DNA of 64,000 nucleotides. Source: Acetispira formosa (nom. nud.) (GTDB taxonomy: Bacteria; Desulfobacterota; Desulfarculia; Adiutricales; Adiutricaceae). The translations under genes were made by a program, and so were the position numbers. Shown piece by piece: positions 40,194 through 50,861 of this stretch (within the stretch, counting starts at the first letter, position 1; each line of letters starts with the position of its first letter). The notes under the pieces were generated by a model. That model was not told the origin of the DNA, searched no databases, and saw only the letters and a program-made list of their open reading frames with translations. Location: assembly GCA_023525915.1 (NCBI GenBank), contig CP026659.1:62001-126000 (forward strand), read 5' to 3'.

Positions 40194-40930
40194 CCATATT
40201 TAAAATAACATGCCAGGAAGTGGGGTGTCGCTACACCATCAGGCAGGGCCATCTGTTCAGCGGTCATCACGATGCGCTGCGTGATGTGACATTCAACCTG
40301 ACCGACGGAGAGCGGCTGGGCATCATAGGGATGAACGGAGCCGGCAAATCCACGCTTCTGCGCCTTTTGGCCGGAGTTCTGCACCCTACCTCCGGACGGA
40401 TAATTCGCGAAGGCAACCCGAATTGTTCGCTCCTGAGCCTCAGCAACCAGTGGTACCCCGACCTTAGCGGGCGCGACAACGCCATCCTGGCCTGTCTTCT
40501 GGCCGGCATGCGGCGCAGCGCGGCCGAAGCCAGGGTGGAGACTATGCGGGAATTTTCCGAACTGGGCCGCTGGATGGATTTACCGGTGCGCACCTATTCA
40601 ACAGGTATGGCTCTGCGTCTGGCCCTGGCCGCCGCTCTTCAGGTTCAGCCCGACGTGCTTTTGCTGGATGAAACTCTGGGAGTGGGAGATGCCGTGTTCC
40701 AGCAGAAGGCCGCGGCGGCTATTATGGACACAGTGGAAAGAGCCAGAAGCCTGGTTCTGGTTTCGCATGACATAAATTCCATTATCTCGCTGTGTGACAG
40801 AATACTGTGGCTGGAGGACGGAAGGGTCAGAGCGGACGGCCCAACTGAGGAAATTGCGGCTTCCTATGCGGCCTGGGTGGCGGCCGACCGGGAAGTTAGG
40901 GCTGTTTTCAGTGAAATGGACGGGGCCTGA
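40190..40930 (+). CDS. wzt: ABC polysaccharide exporter, ATPase subunit (Wzt-like)
   Basis: 246 aa from the ATG at 40190, which overlaps the permease stop. Walker A GMNGAGKSTLLR, signature region YSTGMALRLALAAAL, Walker B VLLLDETLGVGDAVF and the H-loop LVLVSHDINSII. The VGD after Walker B is typical of Wzt/TagH. It ends shortly after the ATPase fold, without the C-terminal carbohydrate-binding domain of O-antigen Wzt proteins that recognise capped chains. That suggests either a different substrate-recognition mode or export without a chain-end cap. Confidence 0.9.
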   Translation: MTIFKITCQEVGCRYTIRQGHLFSGHHDALRDVTFNLTDGERLGIIGMNGAGKSTLLRLLAGVLHPTSGRIIREGNPNCSLLSLSNQWYPDLSGRDNAILACLLAGMRRSAAEARVETMREFSELGRWMDLPVRTYSTGMALRLALAAALQVQPDVLLLDETLGVGDAVFQQKAAAAIMDTVERARSLVLVSHDINSIISLCDRILWLEDGRVRADGPTEEIAASYAAWVAADREVRAVFSEMDGA

Positions 40931-42117
40931 TGCTCCGGACCATTCTGAACATAGAGCCGGTAATCTACCCTCTCACCGGCATCGGCCGCTACACCTATGA
41001 GCTGGCCCGCGCCCTCATGGAGCATGAGGATATGGAGGAGTTGATTATGTGGCGGGGATTCGGACGGGTCCCGGTGCTGCCTTCGCTGGAATCCATCACC
41101 GTATCGCCGGAATCGGCCGCCTCCAGGGCCGGGTTTGTGGAAAAAGCCATCGCCGCCGCCCGACGCAGGGCAGTTAAAAATCATCTGGCTGTGCGCACCG
41201 TTCTGGGGTTGAAAAAGATGCTGGGGGCTGTAAGCTCCGCTCGTTTCAAAGGGGCTGTTTACCACGGCCCCAACTTCTGCCTTCCCCTGCATGACGGCCC
41301 TAAAGTGGTGACTTTCCATGATCTCTCTGTTCTGGTGGTCCCGCAGTATCATCCCGACAGCCGGGTCAGGGCTATGGAACCGGTTCTGAAGGAAGCCGCC
41401 GGGCGGACTGATCTGATAATAACCATCTCTGAATACGGTCGGCGAGAGGTTATCGATGTTCTGGGGTTTCCGCCGGAAAAGGTGCTGACGACACACCTGG
41501 CCGCGTCTGATTCGTTTCAGCCGCTTGATGATGAAATTCTGGCGCCGTCGCTGAAACCGCTTGGCTTACGGCCCGGGGGCTACACCCTCTTTACCGGGAC
41601 GCTGGAGCCGCGCAAAAACATTGAAGTGCTGCTGAAGGCCTATGAAGGTTTGCCTGACCGGCTGCGCCGACGTTTTCCCCTGGTGGTGGCCGGGCATGAG
41701 GGCTGGAAAAGTGAAGAACTCCACCAACGCCTGGATAAGCTTTCCGGTTGCGGCTGGCTGATAAAGGCGGGCTATATTGACTCGTCGGTGCTTCCGCGTC
41801 TTATGGCCGGGGCGGCGATATTTCTTTTCCCCTCCATGTATGAAGGTTTCGGGCTTCCTCCGCTGGAGGCCATGCAATGCGGCGTACCCACTATAGTTTC
41901 CGACCGCGCTTCGCTCCCGGAAGTGGTCGGTCAGGCCGCACCCTGCCTTCCTCCGCTCGATGCGGACATGTGGCGCGAATGGATAATGCGTGTTCTGGAA
42001 GACCAGGCTCTGGCGCGGCGAATGTCGGATGACGGGCTGGCCCGGGCCGCCGAGTTTTCGTGGCGGCGCTGCGCTGACAGGACCGTGGCCGCCTACCGGC
42101 TGGCCGCCGGGCTGTGA
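40930..42117 (+). CDS. GT4 family glycosyltransferase (mannosyltransferase-like)
   Basis: 395 aa. [20 protein letters not shown] opens the donor/acceptor domain. [20 protein letters not shown] and [20 protein letters not shown], then [20 protein letters not shown] are typical of the WbaZ/MtfA-like GT4 group. [20 protein letters not shown] and [20 protein letters not shown] (E-x7-E) complete the C-terminal domain. Its start shares one base with the stop of wzt. Likely adds mannose or a related sugar, consistent with GDP-mannose genes in the locus. Confidence 0.88.
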   Translation: MLRTILNIEPVIYPLTGIGRYTYELARALMEHEDMEELIMWRGFGRVPVLPSLESITVSPESAASRAGFVEKAIAAARRRAVKNHLAVRTVLGLKKMLGAVSSARFKGAVYHGPNFCLPLHDGPKVVTFHDLSVLVVPQYHPDSRVRAMEPVLKEAAGRTDLIITISEYGRREVIDVLGFPPEKVLTTHLAASDSFQPLDDEILAPSLKPLGLRPGGYTLFTGTLEPRKNIEVLLKAYEGLPDRLRRRFPLVVAGHEGWKSEELHQRLDKLSGCGWLIKAGYIDSSVLPRLMAGAAIFLFPSMYEGFGLPPLEAMQCGVPTIVSDRASLPEVVGQAAPCLPPLDADMWREWIMRVLEDQALARRMSDDGLARAAEFSWRRCADRTVAAYRLAAGL

Positions 42118-42140
42118 ACAGGCCTGAAAGGAGTGAGAAG

Positions 42141-43517
42141 GTGAAGCTGGATTGCTTTAAAGCCTATGATGTCAGAGGGCGTCTCGGAGAAGGGCTCAAT
42201 GGTGAAATAGCCTGGAGAATAGGGCGGGCCTATGGCGAGGTCCTGGGCCCGAAAACCGTGGCTGTTGGCGGCGACGCCCGCCTTTCCAGCCCTGAACTCA
42301 AAGCCGCGGTGGCCGAAGGTTTGGCTGAGAGCGGGGCGGAAGTTCTGGATCTTGGCCTCACCGGTACCGAGGAGATCTATCACGCCGTGTTCAGTCAGTC
42401 GCTGGATGGGGGAATAGAAGTGACCGGCAGCCACAATCCGGCTGACGAGAACGGCTTGAAAATGGTCAAAAGCCAGTCGCGGCCCATCAGCGGCGACAGC
42501 GGGCTGAACGATATCAAGCTCTTGGCCGAATCAGGCCGGTTCAGCCGCTCCGCTTCCGGCGGCCAGGTGCGTCCGGCTTCTTTCAAAGAAGAATATGTGG
42601 AACACCTGCTTGGATATGCGGCGCCTGATAAACTGCCGCCCCTGCGCATCGTGGCCAACCCCGGCAATGGCGCGGCCGGTCCGGTGATGTTGCTGCTGGA
42701 GCGGCGGTTAAAGGATTTGGGCGCGCCACTGGAATTCGTTTATGTGGACAGCGAGCCGGACGGCTCTTTCCCCAACGGTCTGCCAAATCCGCTGTTGCCG
42801 GAAAAAAGGGAGAGAACCGCATCGGCCGTCCGTGAAAACAGGGCTGATCTGGGCTTGGCCTGGGACGGAGATTTTGACCGCTGTTTCTTTTTTGATGAAC
42901 ATGGGAACTTTATTGAGGGCTACTATCTGGTTGGTCTTCTGGCCGCCTCTTTTCTAGCCGGACATCCGGGCGCCTCGATAATCCACGATCCCCGTCTTAT
43001 TTGGAATACGGTGGATATCGTTGAAAAGGCCGGTGGCCGTGCGGTGGTCTCCAAGACCGGGCATGCTTTCATTAAAGAGCGCATGCGGCTGGAAAAGGCT
43101 GTCTATGGCGGAGAGATGAGCGCTCACCATTATTTTTCCAAATTTTCCTTTTGTGACAGCGGCATGATCCCCTGGCTTCTGGTGATGGAAGTGATGGGGC
43201 GGGAAAATGCCTCACTGGGAGAACTGGTGAGCGGCCGTCAGGCCCTGTTTCCCTGCAGCGGCGAAATAAACTACAAAGTGGCCGACCAAGCCGGGCTTTT
43301 ATCCGAAGTGGAATCCGTTTATTGCAAAAAAGCCGGTCGCGTCGATTATATTGACGGTTTTAGCGCCGAGATGCCGGACTGGCGTTTCAATATACGCACT
43401 TCCAATACCGAGCCGCTGGTCCGCCTTAACCTTGAAACACGCGGGCAAAAAGATATGGTGGCCGATAAGGTCTCAGAGCTGGAAAAGATAATTACACCTT
43501 ATTTAGTTGGAATTTGA
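42141..43517 (+). CDS. manB: Phosphomannomutase/phosphoglucomutase
   Basis: 458 aa from GTG 42141, preceded by AAAGGAG at 7 nt; a GTG at 42114 overlaps the previous stop but lacks an SD. CFKAYDVRGRLGEGLNGEIA begins domain 1. VTGSHNPADENGLKMV holds the phosphoserine (TGSHNP), LAWDGDFDRCFFFDEHGNF the metal loop (DGDxDR), GGEMSAHHYF the sugar-binding loop and FNIRTSNTEPLVRLNLET the phosphate-binding loop. It interconverts 6-P and 1-P of mannose (and glucose) and feeds ManC at 57879. A degraded copy of its 3' end survives at 44640. Confidence 0.9.
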   Translation: MKLDCFKAYDVRGRLGEGLNGEIAWRIGRAYGEVLGPKTVAVGGDARLSSPELKAAVAEGLAESGAEVLDLGLTGTEEIYHAVFSQSLDGGIEVTGSHNPADENGLKMVKSQSRPISGDSGLNDIKLLAESGRFSRSASGGQVRPASFKEEYVEHLLGYAAPDKLPPLRIVANPGNGAAGPVMLLLERRLKDLGAPLEFVYVDSEPDGSFPNGLPNPLLPEKRERTASAVRENRADLGLAWDGDFDRCFFFDEHGNFIEGYYLVGLLAASFLAGHPGASIIHDPRLIWNTVDIVEKAGGRAVVSKTGHAFIKERMRLEKAVYGGEMSAHHYFSKFSFCDSGMIPWLLVMEVMGRENASLGELVSGRQALFPCSGEINYKVADQAGLLSEVESVYCKKAGRVDYIDGFSAEMPDWRFNIRTSNTEPLVRLNLETRGQKDMVADKVSELEKIITPYLVGI

Positions 43518-43576
43518 CCTGTCGTTTTTGAAAATGCTGACGGCTGATCCGGCTGTAGTGAAAGGATTGCCCACTA

Positions 43577-44584
43577 ATGTTTTTGGACAGGAAAGTTGTC
43601 AGAGAAGATATCCTGGCCGCCTATGAGCTTATTTTGGGGAGGCAGGCGCAAGCGGAGGATGAAGCTATCTTTAGCGGCTGGGTCGGTGAGATGTCTTTGC
43701 GCGATCTGCGCGATGGTTTTCTGAGAAGTGATGAATTTATCAGTATTTATTCCCGGCTGGCCGGCGCGGAGATAAGACAGGCCCTTCGGTGCCGTATGCT
43801 GGGTGATGATATGTATGAGCCGCCGCAGGTCCAGTGGCGGGCGTCTGAAGAGCAATTGGAAAAACTTCTGAAACACTCGGAAGAAGTCTGGAGTTCCTAT
43901 GGTGAAGATGAGGCATATTGGTCGGTTCGCACCTTGCCTCAATATGCCGGACGAAATCTAACCAAGGAAATTCTGGATGAGTTTTATTTCTCCGGTGAGA
44001 TGAGCGTTAAAAAACTGGAGCTGGCGTTACGCAGGTGTAACGAATGGGAAAATGTGCAACAGAAACGATGTCTTGATTTCGGCTGCGGAGTCGGGCGGAT
44101 GACTGTGCATCTGTCCAGGATTTTCAGCACAGTCACCGGGATGGATATTTCGCGGGGACATCTGAAGCTGGCCGCTGAAATCATGCGGAAATCGCAGATA
44201 AGCAATGTGGAGTTGCGCAAAGTATCAAAACTCGAAGACCTTAAAACATCCGGCAGCTTTGATCTGATATACAGCCTGATCGTTCTGCAACACAACCCCC
44301 CGCCGGTCATAGCCAGGGTTATAGACACATTTTTTAAAATTCTGAATCCCGGTGGAGTGGCCGTTTTTCAGGTGCCTGTCAGACAAAGCAATTATACGTT
44401 TGTGATTGACGACTATCTGGAACGGATGAATGAAATAAATGAGATGGAAATGCATATCATCCCGCAGAATGCCATTTTTGAAATAGCCGGACAAAACAAT
44501 TGTTTCGTCTGCGAAGTGCAGGGTGACACACTAACCGAGGCAGCTACTATGGCTTCTTATACCTTTGTTTTTAAGAAAGGCTGA
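43577..44584 (+). CDS. Methyltransferase with N-terminal DUF4214-like domain
   Basis: 335 aa. Residues 5-60 (REDILAAYELILGRQAQAED, then LRDLRDGFLRSDEFISIY) match the small helical DUF4214-type domain often joined to glycan-modifying enzymes. The methyltransferase core is at about 150-290: RCLDFGCGVGRMTVHLSRIF (motif I), VTGMDISRGHLKLAAEI, FDLIYSLIVLQHNPPPVIAR and LNPGGVAVFQVPV. Probably methylates a glycan intermediate, or caps chain ends for the Wzm/Wzt exporter, though no kinase domain as in WbdD is present. Separate transcript or long operon; 59 bp from manB. Confidence 0.8.
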   Translation: MFLDRKVVREDILAAYELILGRQAQAEDEAIFSGWVGEMSLRDLRDGFLRSDEFISIYSRLAGAEIRQALRCRMLGDDMYEPPQVQWRASEEQLEKLLKHSEEVWSSYGEDEAYWSVRTLPQYAGRNLTKEILDEFYFSGEMSVKKLELALRRCNEWENVQQKRCLDFGCGVGRMTVHLSRIFSTVTGMDISRGHLKLAAEIMRKSQISNVELRKVSKLEDLKTSGSFDLIYSLIVLQHNPPPVIARVIDTFFKILNPGGVAVFQVPVRQSNYTFVIDDYLERMNEINEMEMHIIPQNAIFEIAGQNNCFVCEVQGDTLTEAATMASYTFVFKKG

Positions 44585-44940
44585 ATGGGGGATGAAGATA
44601 CATTGACGCCAATGCCCGCGTAATTATAAGCCGGAGCGGTATGTTGACGGTCTGAATGCGGAAGCGTATAATTGGCGTTTCAAAATATCCGCTCCTCCAA
44701 CGCAGAGCCGCCGGCTGACTTGAATCTGAGACCACAGGGCCCCAAAAACAATGGCAGGCAAGGTTTTAGAGCGGGAAATTCGGGCCGGTCTTATCTGGCC
44801 GGTTTAAAAAGTCCAACGATTATATTTCAGATACATAATTCAAGGCCGCGCTTTTAAACGCGGCGGTATTTTAACCGGAACCGCTTTATTTGCATCGGCC
44901 GCTGTAGCGGAATATGAAGACGTATTAAGGGAGCAGCACT
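44585..44940. other. Intergenic region with a phosphomannomutase remnant
   Basis: Holds the fragment at 44640-44790. The rest (44791-44940) is AT-rich with a hairpin AAGGCCGCGCTTTTAAACGC region near 44840 and a short SD before the next gene. Confidence 0.55.
44640..44790 (+). pseudogene. Remnant of a phosphomannomutase 3' end
   Basis: One frame gives YVDGLNAEAYNWRFKI, matching YIDGFSAEMPDWRFNI of the gene at 42141. After a frameshift another frame gives SNAEPPADLNLRPQGPKNN, matching SNTEPLVRLNLETRGQKDM. Only the C-terminal 45-50 codons remain, so this is a decayed duplicate. Confidence 0.75.
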
Positions 44941-46953
44941 ATGCGCCGGATATCTCAACCTTCTTACATAGCCATAGCGGCGCTGCTTTGGGGGCTTTTT
45001 ATAACATTTTATCAAACCATGCGGACCGGCTTCAGCATGTTGCCCGGCGACAATGGCGATGGAAGGTTTAATCATTATATCCTGGAACATGGCTGGCAAT
45101 GGATAAGCGGCAATCCCCTGCATTCGGAATTCTGGAACGCGCCGTTTTTTTATCCGACAGAAAACGTTATGGCCTATTCCGACATACTTCTGGGAACAGC
45201 GCCCATATACTGGTTCAATCGTCTTGTCGGTTTTAATGTTTTTTCGTCTTTCCAGCTCTGGCTGGCAGCTTTGTGCATACTGAATTTTTCGTCTTTTTAC
45301 CTGCTCTTGCGCAGGATATTCAATTTTTCGCAAATACCCTCGGCTTCGGGCGCCTTTCTGTTCGCTTTCTGTGCGCCGCGGATCTTCAAGTTCGGTCATA
45401 TACAGATGGCCGCGGCCTTTTTTTCTGTTTTTTTCATCTACTTTATCTGTAAATTTTACCAGTCTCATAAAGACGGCAGCGGAAACGCGCCGGTGTTCTT
45501 ATCCGCGGCCGCGGCCTGTCTGGTGCTGCAGTTGTATGCCGGCTTTTATCTGGGCTGGTTCCTTGTTTTCGGGGTTTCAGTTTTTTTTCCTGTCACTGTT
45601 CTGTTCCCGGGTTCCAGAAAAGTGGTGTTTGACGTCATACGCCTCCGGTATCCATCTTTGCTGATCTGCGCCATACTTTCAGCCGCGGCTTTATATCCGA
45701 TGGCCTCTCATTATCTGGAGGCGCAGGGCGCCGTGGGGAGCAGATCGTTCGGCGAGGTGGCCAGTATGATGCCCCGGCTCGAGAGCTGGTTCAATGGTCC
45801 TTCTTTTATATACAGGCGTCTGCGGGATTTCAGCCTGCCGATGAGCCATGAACATTTAATCGGCATCGGTTTTTTCTCCCTGATAACTTGCATTGTCGGG
45901 CTTTATTTCACATTTAAGCGTAATATCTGGGGCAAATGCCTGGTTGTCACGGCCTTCATAGTCTTTTTTTTACCGCTGTGGATTATGAACGGCGTTATCT
46001 GGAGAGTAATCTGGGAGATCTATCCCGGCGCTTCAGCCATCCGGGCCCTGGTTCGCATTTTTTACTTTCTGCTAATCGCCCTGTCCATCGGTTTTGCCGC
46101 GGCTTCCCAACGCCGGGGCTTTTTAGGGCAGTGCTTTCTGGCCGCTGTTTTGATTGCTGAATCTTTTATGTGGGGTATTTTCGTCTATGACCGGGACAGA
46201 GCCCAGACCCTGGTTGCGGAAATAGCGGAGCACGCTGAAAAGTTTGACGGCCCGTTTCTGCTCCTGTCAGGCGCGCCAGACCTTGAATCGGCCAACTATA
46301 TGAACGGACTGGATGCCATGTGGGCCTCTCTGATGGCCGACCGTCCGACAATAAACGGATATTCCGGCTGGGCTCCGCGCGACTATAGGGATATTAATGA
46401 AATTTCATTTGACAGCCCCATTGACTCCGCCGGTTATCTGGATTCCATAAATGGCCAGATCTTGATTATTCAGAACAGCGGCGGAGTGATAAGAAGCCGG
46501 ACATGGGAGCCGGCCCAGCTCCCTGCCGATCTGGATAAATCATATGAAGAAATAACAATCGTCTTTAATGACCGCACGCCTGATCATGAAGCTGTCAGGA
46601 AAATATACGGCCTGTTCCCGCCTGAAGGCTGGGGCCGGTGGTCCGCGGAGAAGAAAGTCGGTTTTTCTTTCTGGCGCCCTCTGCCGTCTTCTTTCAGGCT
46701 GCGTCTGACATTACAGGGCTTTGGCCCCAACATTGGAAGAGAGACTGCCTTGCGGATAGGGGAGACGCAATACAGGTTTGTCATTCCCGGGAATATGGAA
46801 GACGTTGTTTTGAATGTGGAAAATCCGACGCGTGAATCCAGGTTTGAAATAGACGTTCCCGAGCCGGTCTCACCGTTGAAGTTGTCTGTCAGTGAAGATT
46901 CCAGGCCGCTGGGTATCGGTTTCGTCAATCTTAGTATTGTGCCCAATGATTAA
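44941..46953 (+). CDS. GT-C membrane glycosyltransferase with beta-rich C-terminal domain
   Basis: 670 aa with about 11 membrane segments in residues 10-430. The first periplasmic loop has LPGDNGDGRFNHYILEHGWQ, with the acidic residues expected of a GT-C active site. The C-terminal 120 residues (GWGRWSAEKKVGFSFW, LRLTLQGFGPNIGRETALRI, GIGFVNLSIVPND) share their pattern with the C-terminus of the DUF6311-like protein at 32058. So both may bind the same acceptor with this domain. Expected role: transfer of a sugar from a polyprenyl-phosphate donor at the outer face of the inner membrane. SD GGGAG before ATG. Confidence 0.75.
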   Translation: MRRISQPSYIAIAALLWGLFITFYQTMRTGFSMLPGDNGDGRFNHYILEHGWQWISGNPLHSEFWNAPFFYPTENVMAYSDILLGTAPIYWFNRLVGFNVFSSFQLWLAALCILNFSSFYLLLRRIFNFSQIPSASGAFLFAFCAPRIFKFGHIQMAAAFFSVFFIYFICKFYQSHKDGSGNAPVFLSAAAACLVLQLYAGFYLGWFLVFGVSVFFPVTVLFPGSRKVVFDVIRLRYPSLLICAILSAAALYPMASHYLEAQGAVGSRSFGEVASMMPRLESWFNGPSFIYRRLRDFSLPMSHEHLIGIGFFSLITCIVGLYFTFKRNIWGKCLVVTAFIVFFLPLWIMNGVIWRVIWEIYPGASAIRALVRIFYFLLIALSIGFAAASQRRGFLGQCFLAAVLIAESFMWGIFVYDRDRAQTLVAEIAEHAEKFDGPFLLLSGAPDLESANYMNGLDAMWASLMADRPTINGYSGWAPRDYRDINEISFDSPIDSAGYLDSINGQILIIQNSGGVIRSRTWEPAQLPADLDKSYEEITIVFNDRTPDHEAVRKIYGLFPPEGWGRWSAEKKVGFSFWRPLPSSFRLRLTLQGFGPNIGRETALRIGETQYRFVIPGNMEDVVLNVENPTRESRFEIDVPEPVSPLKLSVSEDSRPLGIGFVNLSIVPND

Positions 46954-46960
46954 GGCAAGG

Positions 46961-47055
46961 GACTGTCCGTAAATAGTGATTTGGCCTTCTGGGCTTCGTT
47001 AACCGTTAAAAGTGCTCGCACCAAGCCAGAGAAAATGCTTTATTTGCAATCATAA
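46961..47055. mobile_element. Decayed MITE fragment of the second type
   Basis: GTCCGTAAATAGTGATTTGG matches the left end of the restored element at 31684. TTAAAAGTGCTCG and GCCAGAGAA match inner parts. Shortened and diverged. Confidence 0.6.
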
Positions 47056-47131
47056 ACCGTGCCGCAATCGGCGCGAGCTATATTTTTCTGATTACGACGG
47101 GTGAATATTTAAAATAAGGTGGTATGCTGCT

Positions 47132-48208
47132 GTGAAGACTATTTCTTTAATTATCCCATGTTACAACGAAGAAGAGACACTGGCAGGCTGTGTTGAGAGA
47201 GTGCTGCATTTAAAAGACGATGGGCACATGAATCTGGAAATAGTGATTGTTGATGACTGTTCCACTGATGACAGCCTCCGGATTGCCAAAGAGCTGGCAG
47301 AGCGTCATCCGGAGATAAAAATCTGCAAACACGACGTCAATCAGGGAAAGGGCGCGGCCCTGCGCACCGGTTTTCTTGAAGCTACCGGCGACTTTGTCGG
47401 TATTCAGGACGCGGATCTGGAATATGACCCGATGGATTACAAAAAGCTTGTCAAACCCCTGGATGAAGGCAAGGCCGATGTGGTCTACGGATCACGCTAT
47501 CTGCGGCCGGAGACCAGACGGGTTCTCTATTTCTGGCATACTCAGATGAACAGGTTTTTGACGTTCTGTTCCAATGCGTTCACCGATCTGGGCATAACCG
47601 ACATGGAAACCTGCTATAAACTTTTCTCGCGGGAGGTTATTCAGAAGATCGCCCCCAAACTGAAGGAAAATCGCTTTGGTTTCGAGCCGGAGATAACGGC
47701 CCTCATATCAGAAGAGAGATGTCGGGTCTATGAGTGCGCCATTTCATATAACCCGAGAACTTTCGAGGAAGGCAAGAAAATCGGCTGGAAGGATGGAGTC
47801 AGAGCCCTTTACTGTATTTTCCATTACGGCGCCCACAATGCTCCCCTGCCGGTGCATTTGCTGATATATTTCTTTATCGGGGCTATTTCGGCTGTTGTCA
47901 ACATCACTACTTTCGCCTTAATTTTCGGGCCGGTAGGCCTGATGCCCGCCACTATCATAGCCTTTGTCGTCGCCGCCGCCTGTAATTATCTTTTGTGCAT
48001 AACCCTTCTTTTCAAGCACCTGGTTCGATGGCGGCTGGGAAGTGAACTTGGTGTGTATTTTGTCGGCGTTTTTGCTCTATGGGGTTTCGATTACGCTGTG
48101 ACCGCCGGCCTCATCGGGGTGGGGGTCGGGGCTGTCCTGGCCAAAAGTGTTTCTTCGGCCGTGGGATTTGTCGCCAATTATCTTTTTAGAAAGTATATGG
48201 TTTTCTGA
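47132..48208 (+). CDS. GT2 glycosyltransferase fused to a GtrA domain
   Basis: 358 aa from GTG 47132 (AAGGTGG upstream). The GT2 part, residues 1-235: [66 protein letters not shown] and DVVYGSRYL, then [14 protein letters not shown]. The GtrA part, residues 245-358, has four helices ([60 protein letters not shown]) and ends FLFRKYMVF-like. So the polyprenyl-phosphate sugar synthase and its putative flippase are in one chain. It starts an operon with uxs and ugd (overlap TGATG). Confidence 0.88.
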   Translation: MKTISLIIPCYNEEETLAGCVERVLHLKDDGHMNLEIVIVDDCSTDDSLRIAKELAERHPEIKICKHDVNQGKGAALRTGFLEATGDFVGIQDADLEYDPMDYKKLVKPLDEGKADVVYGSRYLRPETRRVLYFWHTQMNRFLTFCSNAFTDLGITDMETCYKLFSREVIQKIAPKLKENRFGFEPEITALISEERCRVYECAISYNPRTFEEGKKIGWKDGVRALYCIFHYGAHNAPLPVHLLIYFFIGAISAVVNITTFALIFGPVGLMPATIIAFVVAAACNYLLCITLLFKHLVRWRLGSELGVYFVGVFALWGFDYAVTAGLIGVGVGAVLAKSVSSAVGFVANYLFRKYMVF

Positions 48209-49161
48209 TGAAAAAGGTTCTGGTAACCGGCGGCGGCGGCTTTCTGGGTTCACATTTGTGTCAGAGGCTGATAAACGACGGACATACGGTCTTCTGTCTC
48301 GACAATTTTATTACCGGCTCTGAGGCGAATATAGAGCATCTGGCGGATGACGGGCGGTTCCATCTGCTCAAGCAGGACGTCATTGATAAGATCTATATGG
48401 AAGTTGACGAAATCTATAACCTGGCCTGTCCGGCCAGTCCTCCACACTATCAGGCCGATCCGGTACGCACCATAAAAACCTCCTTTCTTGGGGCGCTGAA
48501 TATGCTGGAACTTGCCAAACAAGTCAAAGGGAAAATCTTTCATGCCTCCACTTCCGAGGTGTATGGCGATCCCGACGTTCACCCTCAACCGGAAAGCTAT
48601 TGGGGTCATGTAAACCCCATCGGCATAAGAGCTTGTTATGACGAGGGAAAGCGCGGGGCTGAAACGCTCTGTTTCGATTTCCATAGACAGTATGGCGTCA
48701 AAATAAAGGTGGGGCGCATTTTTAACACTTATGGCCCCAATATGGACCCGCATGACGGGCGGGTTGTCAGTAATTTCATTGTTCAGGCGCTTTCAGGCCA
48801 GGCGCTGACTGTTTACGGAAACGGCGGGCAGACCAGAAGTTTTTGTTATTGTGATGACCTTATTGAGGCTTTTGTCAGAATGATGAATTCTCCGGACGAC
48901 ATTACCGGGCCGTTTAATCTTGGCAATCCCGAGGAATTCACGATTTTGGAACTGGCTGAGAGAATAAGGGGTATCCTTGGGAGCAATTGCTCCATAGTCT
49001 TCAAGCCTTTACCCCAGGATGATCCCCGGCAGCGTCGTCCTGATATCTCTCTGGCCTCAGAGCATCTGGGCTGGCGGCCTCAGGTCCGTCTGGAAGAGGG
49101 GTTGAAAATGACCATAGAATATTTTGACAGGCTTTTATCAAAACAGGGCGGGAATATATGA
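48208..49161 (+). CDS. uxs: UDP-glucuronate decarboxylase (UDP-xylose synthase)
   Basis: 317 aa, extended short-chain dehydrogenase. [20 protein letters not shown] is the NAD-binding glycine motif, [15 protein letters not shown] follows, then [20 protein letters not shown], which is diagnostic of [23 protein letters not shown] and [20 protein letters not shown] supply the Ser/Tyr-x3-Lys triad (YDEGK), and [17 protein letters not shown] completes the family pattern. It converts UDP-glucuronate to UDP-xylose in the cytoplasm. The next gene makes UDP-glucuronate; both ends overlap neighbours, so supply is coupled. Confidence 0.92.
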   Translation: MKKVLVTGGGGFLGSHLCQRLINDGHTVFCLDNFITGSEANIEHLADDGRFHLLKQDVIDKIYMEVDEIYNLACPASPPHYQADPVRTIKTSFLGALNMLELAKQVKGKIFHASTSEVYGDPDVHPQPESYWGHVNPIGIRACYDEGKRGAETLCFDFHRQYGVKIKVGRIFNTYGPNMDPHDGRVVSNFIVQALSGQALTVYGNGGQTRSFCYCDDLIEAFVRMMNSPDDITGPFNLGNPEEFTILELAERIRGILGSNCSIVFKPLPQDDPRQRRPDISLASEHLGWRPQVRLEEGLKMTIEYFDRLLSKQGGNI

Positions 49162-50477
49162 AGATTTCAGTGATAGGCGCGGGATATGTCGGGCTGGTTT
49201 GCGCGGCCGGTTTCGCGGAAATGGGCAATCAGGTTGTTTGCGTGGATTCAGACGAGGCCAAGGTGGCCAGGCTCCGGCAGGGTGAGATTCCCATTTATGA
49301 GCCTGGTTTGGAAGAGATGGTGCTGAGGAACGTTGACCAGAACGGACTTTCCTTTACAGTTTCGCTGAAAGAAGCTCTGGAAGTTACCGATATCTGTTTC
49401 ATCGCTGTGGGAACGCCGATGGATGAAGATGGGCAGGCCGATATGTCTCATGTGCTGGCCGCGGCTGAAGATATCGGCAGGTATATGGTCAGGTCAATGT
49501 ACATTGTCGATAAATCGACGGTCCCGGTCGGCACGGCGGCCAGGGTGAAGGCCGCCATATATCGGCAACTGGCCGCTCGCGGGGTGGATTACAGCGCCGA
49601 AGTCATTTCCAATCCTGAATTCTTAAAAGAAGGCGCGGCCATCCTGGACTTTATGAAGCCGGATCGCATCGTTGTCGGCGCGGATAGTGAAAACTGCCGG
49701 AGTATAATGCGGGAACTGTATGCTCCCTTTGTCCGCAACCGCGATGTCTTGATGTTCATGGACACCATGTCGGCTGAAATGACCAAATACGCCGCCAACG
49801 CCATGCTGGCCACCAAGATATCTTTCATCAATGAAATCGCCAATATCTGTGAACAATTGGGTGCGGACGTAAACAAGGTGCGGGAAGGCATCGGCAGCGA
49901 TACCAGAATCGGCTACAGTTTCATTTATCCAGGCTGCGGATACGGTGGGAGTTGTTTTCCCAAAGATGTGGAAGCTTTGATTTTTATGGCCGAAAACAAC
50001 GGATATGAGCCTTCTTTGTTGAGATCGGTCAAAGACGTCAACAACCGGCAGAAAGAAATTCTGGTTAAAAAGGCCGTCAAACGCTTCGGCGCTGAAATGC
50101 GGGGCCTGACTTTTGCTGTCTGGGGCCTGGCCTTCAAGCCCGGCACCGATGATATGAGGGAGGCCCCTTCACTGACCATAATCAACAGCCTGATTAATTG
50201 CGGCGCCAAAATCAGGGCCTACGATCCCCAGGCAATCAAGATGGCGGACTTTTACTTCAAGGGACATGAAGCAATAGAATATTTCGACAGCAAGTATGAG
50301 GCTCTCCGGGATGCCGATGGTTTGTTTCTGATAACTGAATGGAAAGAGTTTTCCAGCCCGGATTTCCTGGAAATGAAAAAATCGCTGAGGCAGCCGGTTA
50401 TTTTCGATGGGCGGAATCAATATGAAAAGCATAAAATGCGGGAACATGGTTTCGAATATTTTTCAATAGGGGCTTGA
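49158..50477 (+). CDS. ugd: UDP-glucose 6-dehydrogenase
   Basis: 439 aa. [20 protein letters not shown] (NAD motif), [26 protein letters not shown], then [20 protein letters not shown] and [37 protein letters not shown] carries the catalytic Cys (GSCFPKD), and [15 protein letters not shown] the C-terminal domain motif. It oxidises UDP-glucose twice to UDP-glucuronate. Its start overlaps the uxs stop. The leader ORF of the first phase-variable gene follows within 3 bp. Confidence 0.94.
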   Translation: MKISVIGAGYVGLVCAAGFAEMGNQVVCVDSDEAKVARLRQGEIPIYEPGLEEMVLRNVDQNGLSFTVSLKEALEVTDICFIAVGTPMDEDGQADMSHVLAAAEDIGRYMVRSMYIVDKSTVPVGTAARVKAAIYRQLAARGVDYSAEVISNPEFLKEGAAILDFMKPDRIVVGADSENCRSIMRELYAPFVRNRDVLMFMDTMSAEMTKYAANAMLATKISFINEIANICEQLGADVNKVREGIGSDTRIGYSFIYPGCGYGGSCFPKDVEALIFMAENNGYEPSLLRSVKDVNNRQKEILVKKAVKRFGAEMRGLTFAVWGLAFKPGTDDMREAPSLTIINSLINCGAKIRAYDPQAIKMADFYFKGHEAIEYFDSKYEALRDADGLFLITEWKEFSSPDFLEMKKSLRQPVIFDGRNQYEKHKMREHGFEYFSIGA

Positions 50478-50480
50478 ATA

Positions 50481-50860
<380 letters not shown>

Positions 50861-50861
<1 letters not shown>

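Noticed and set aside
44854-45468. 204-codon minus-strand open frame
   Set aside because: Fully antisense to the GT-C gene starting at 44941, whose membrane topology and SD are convincing.
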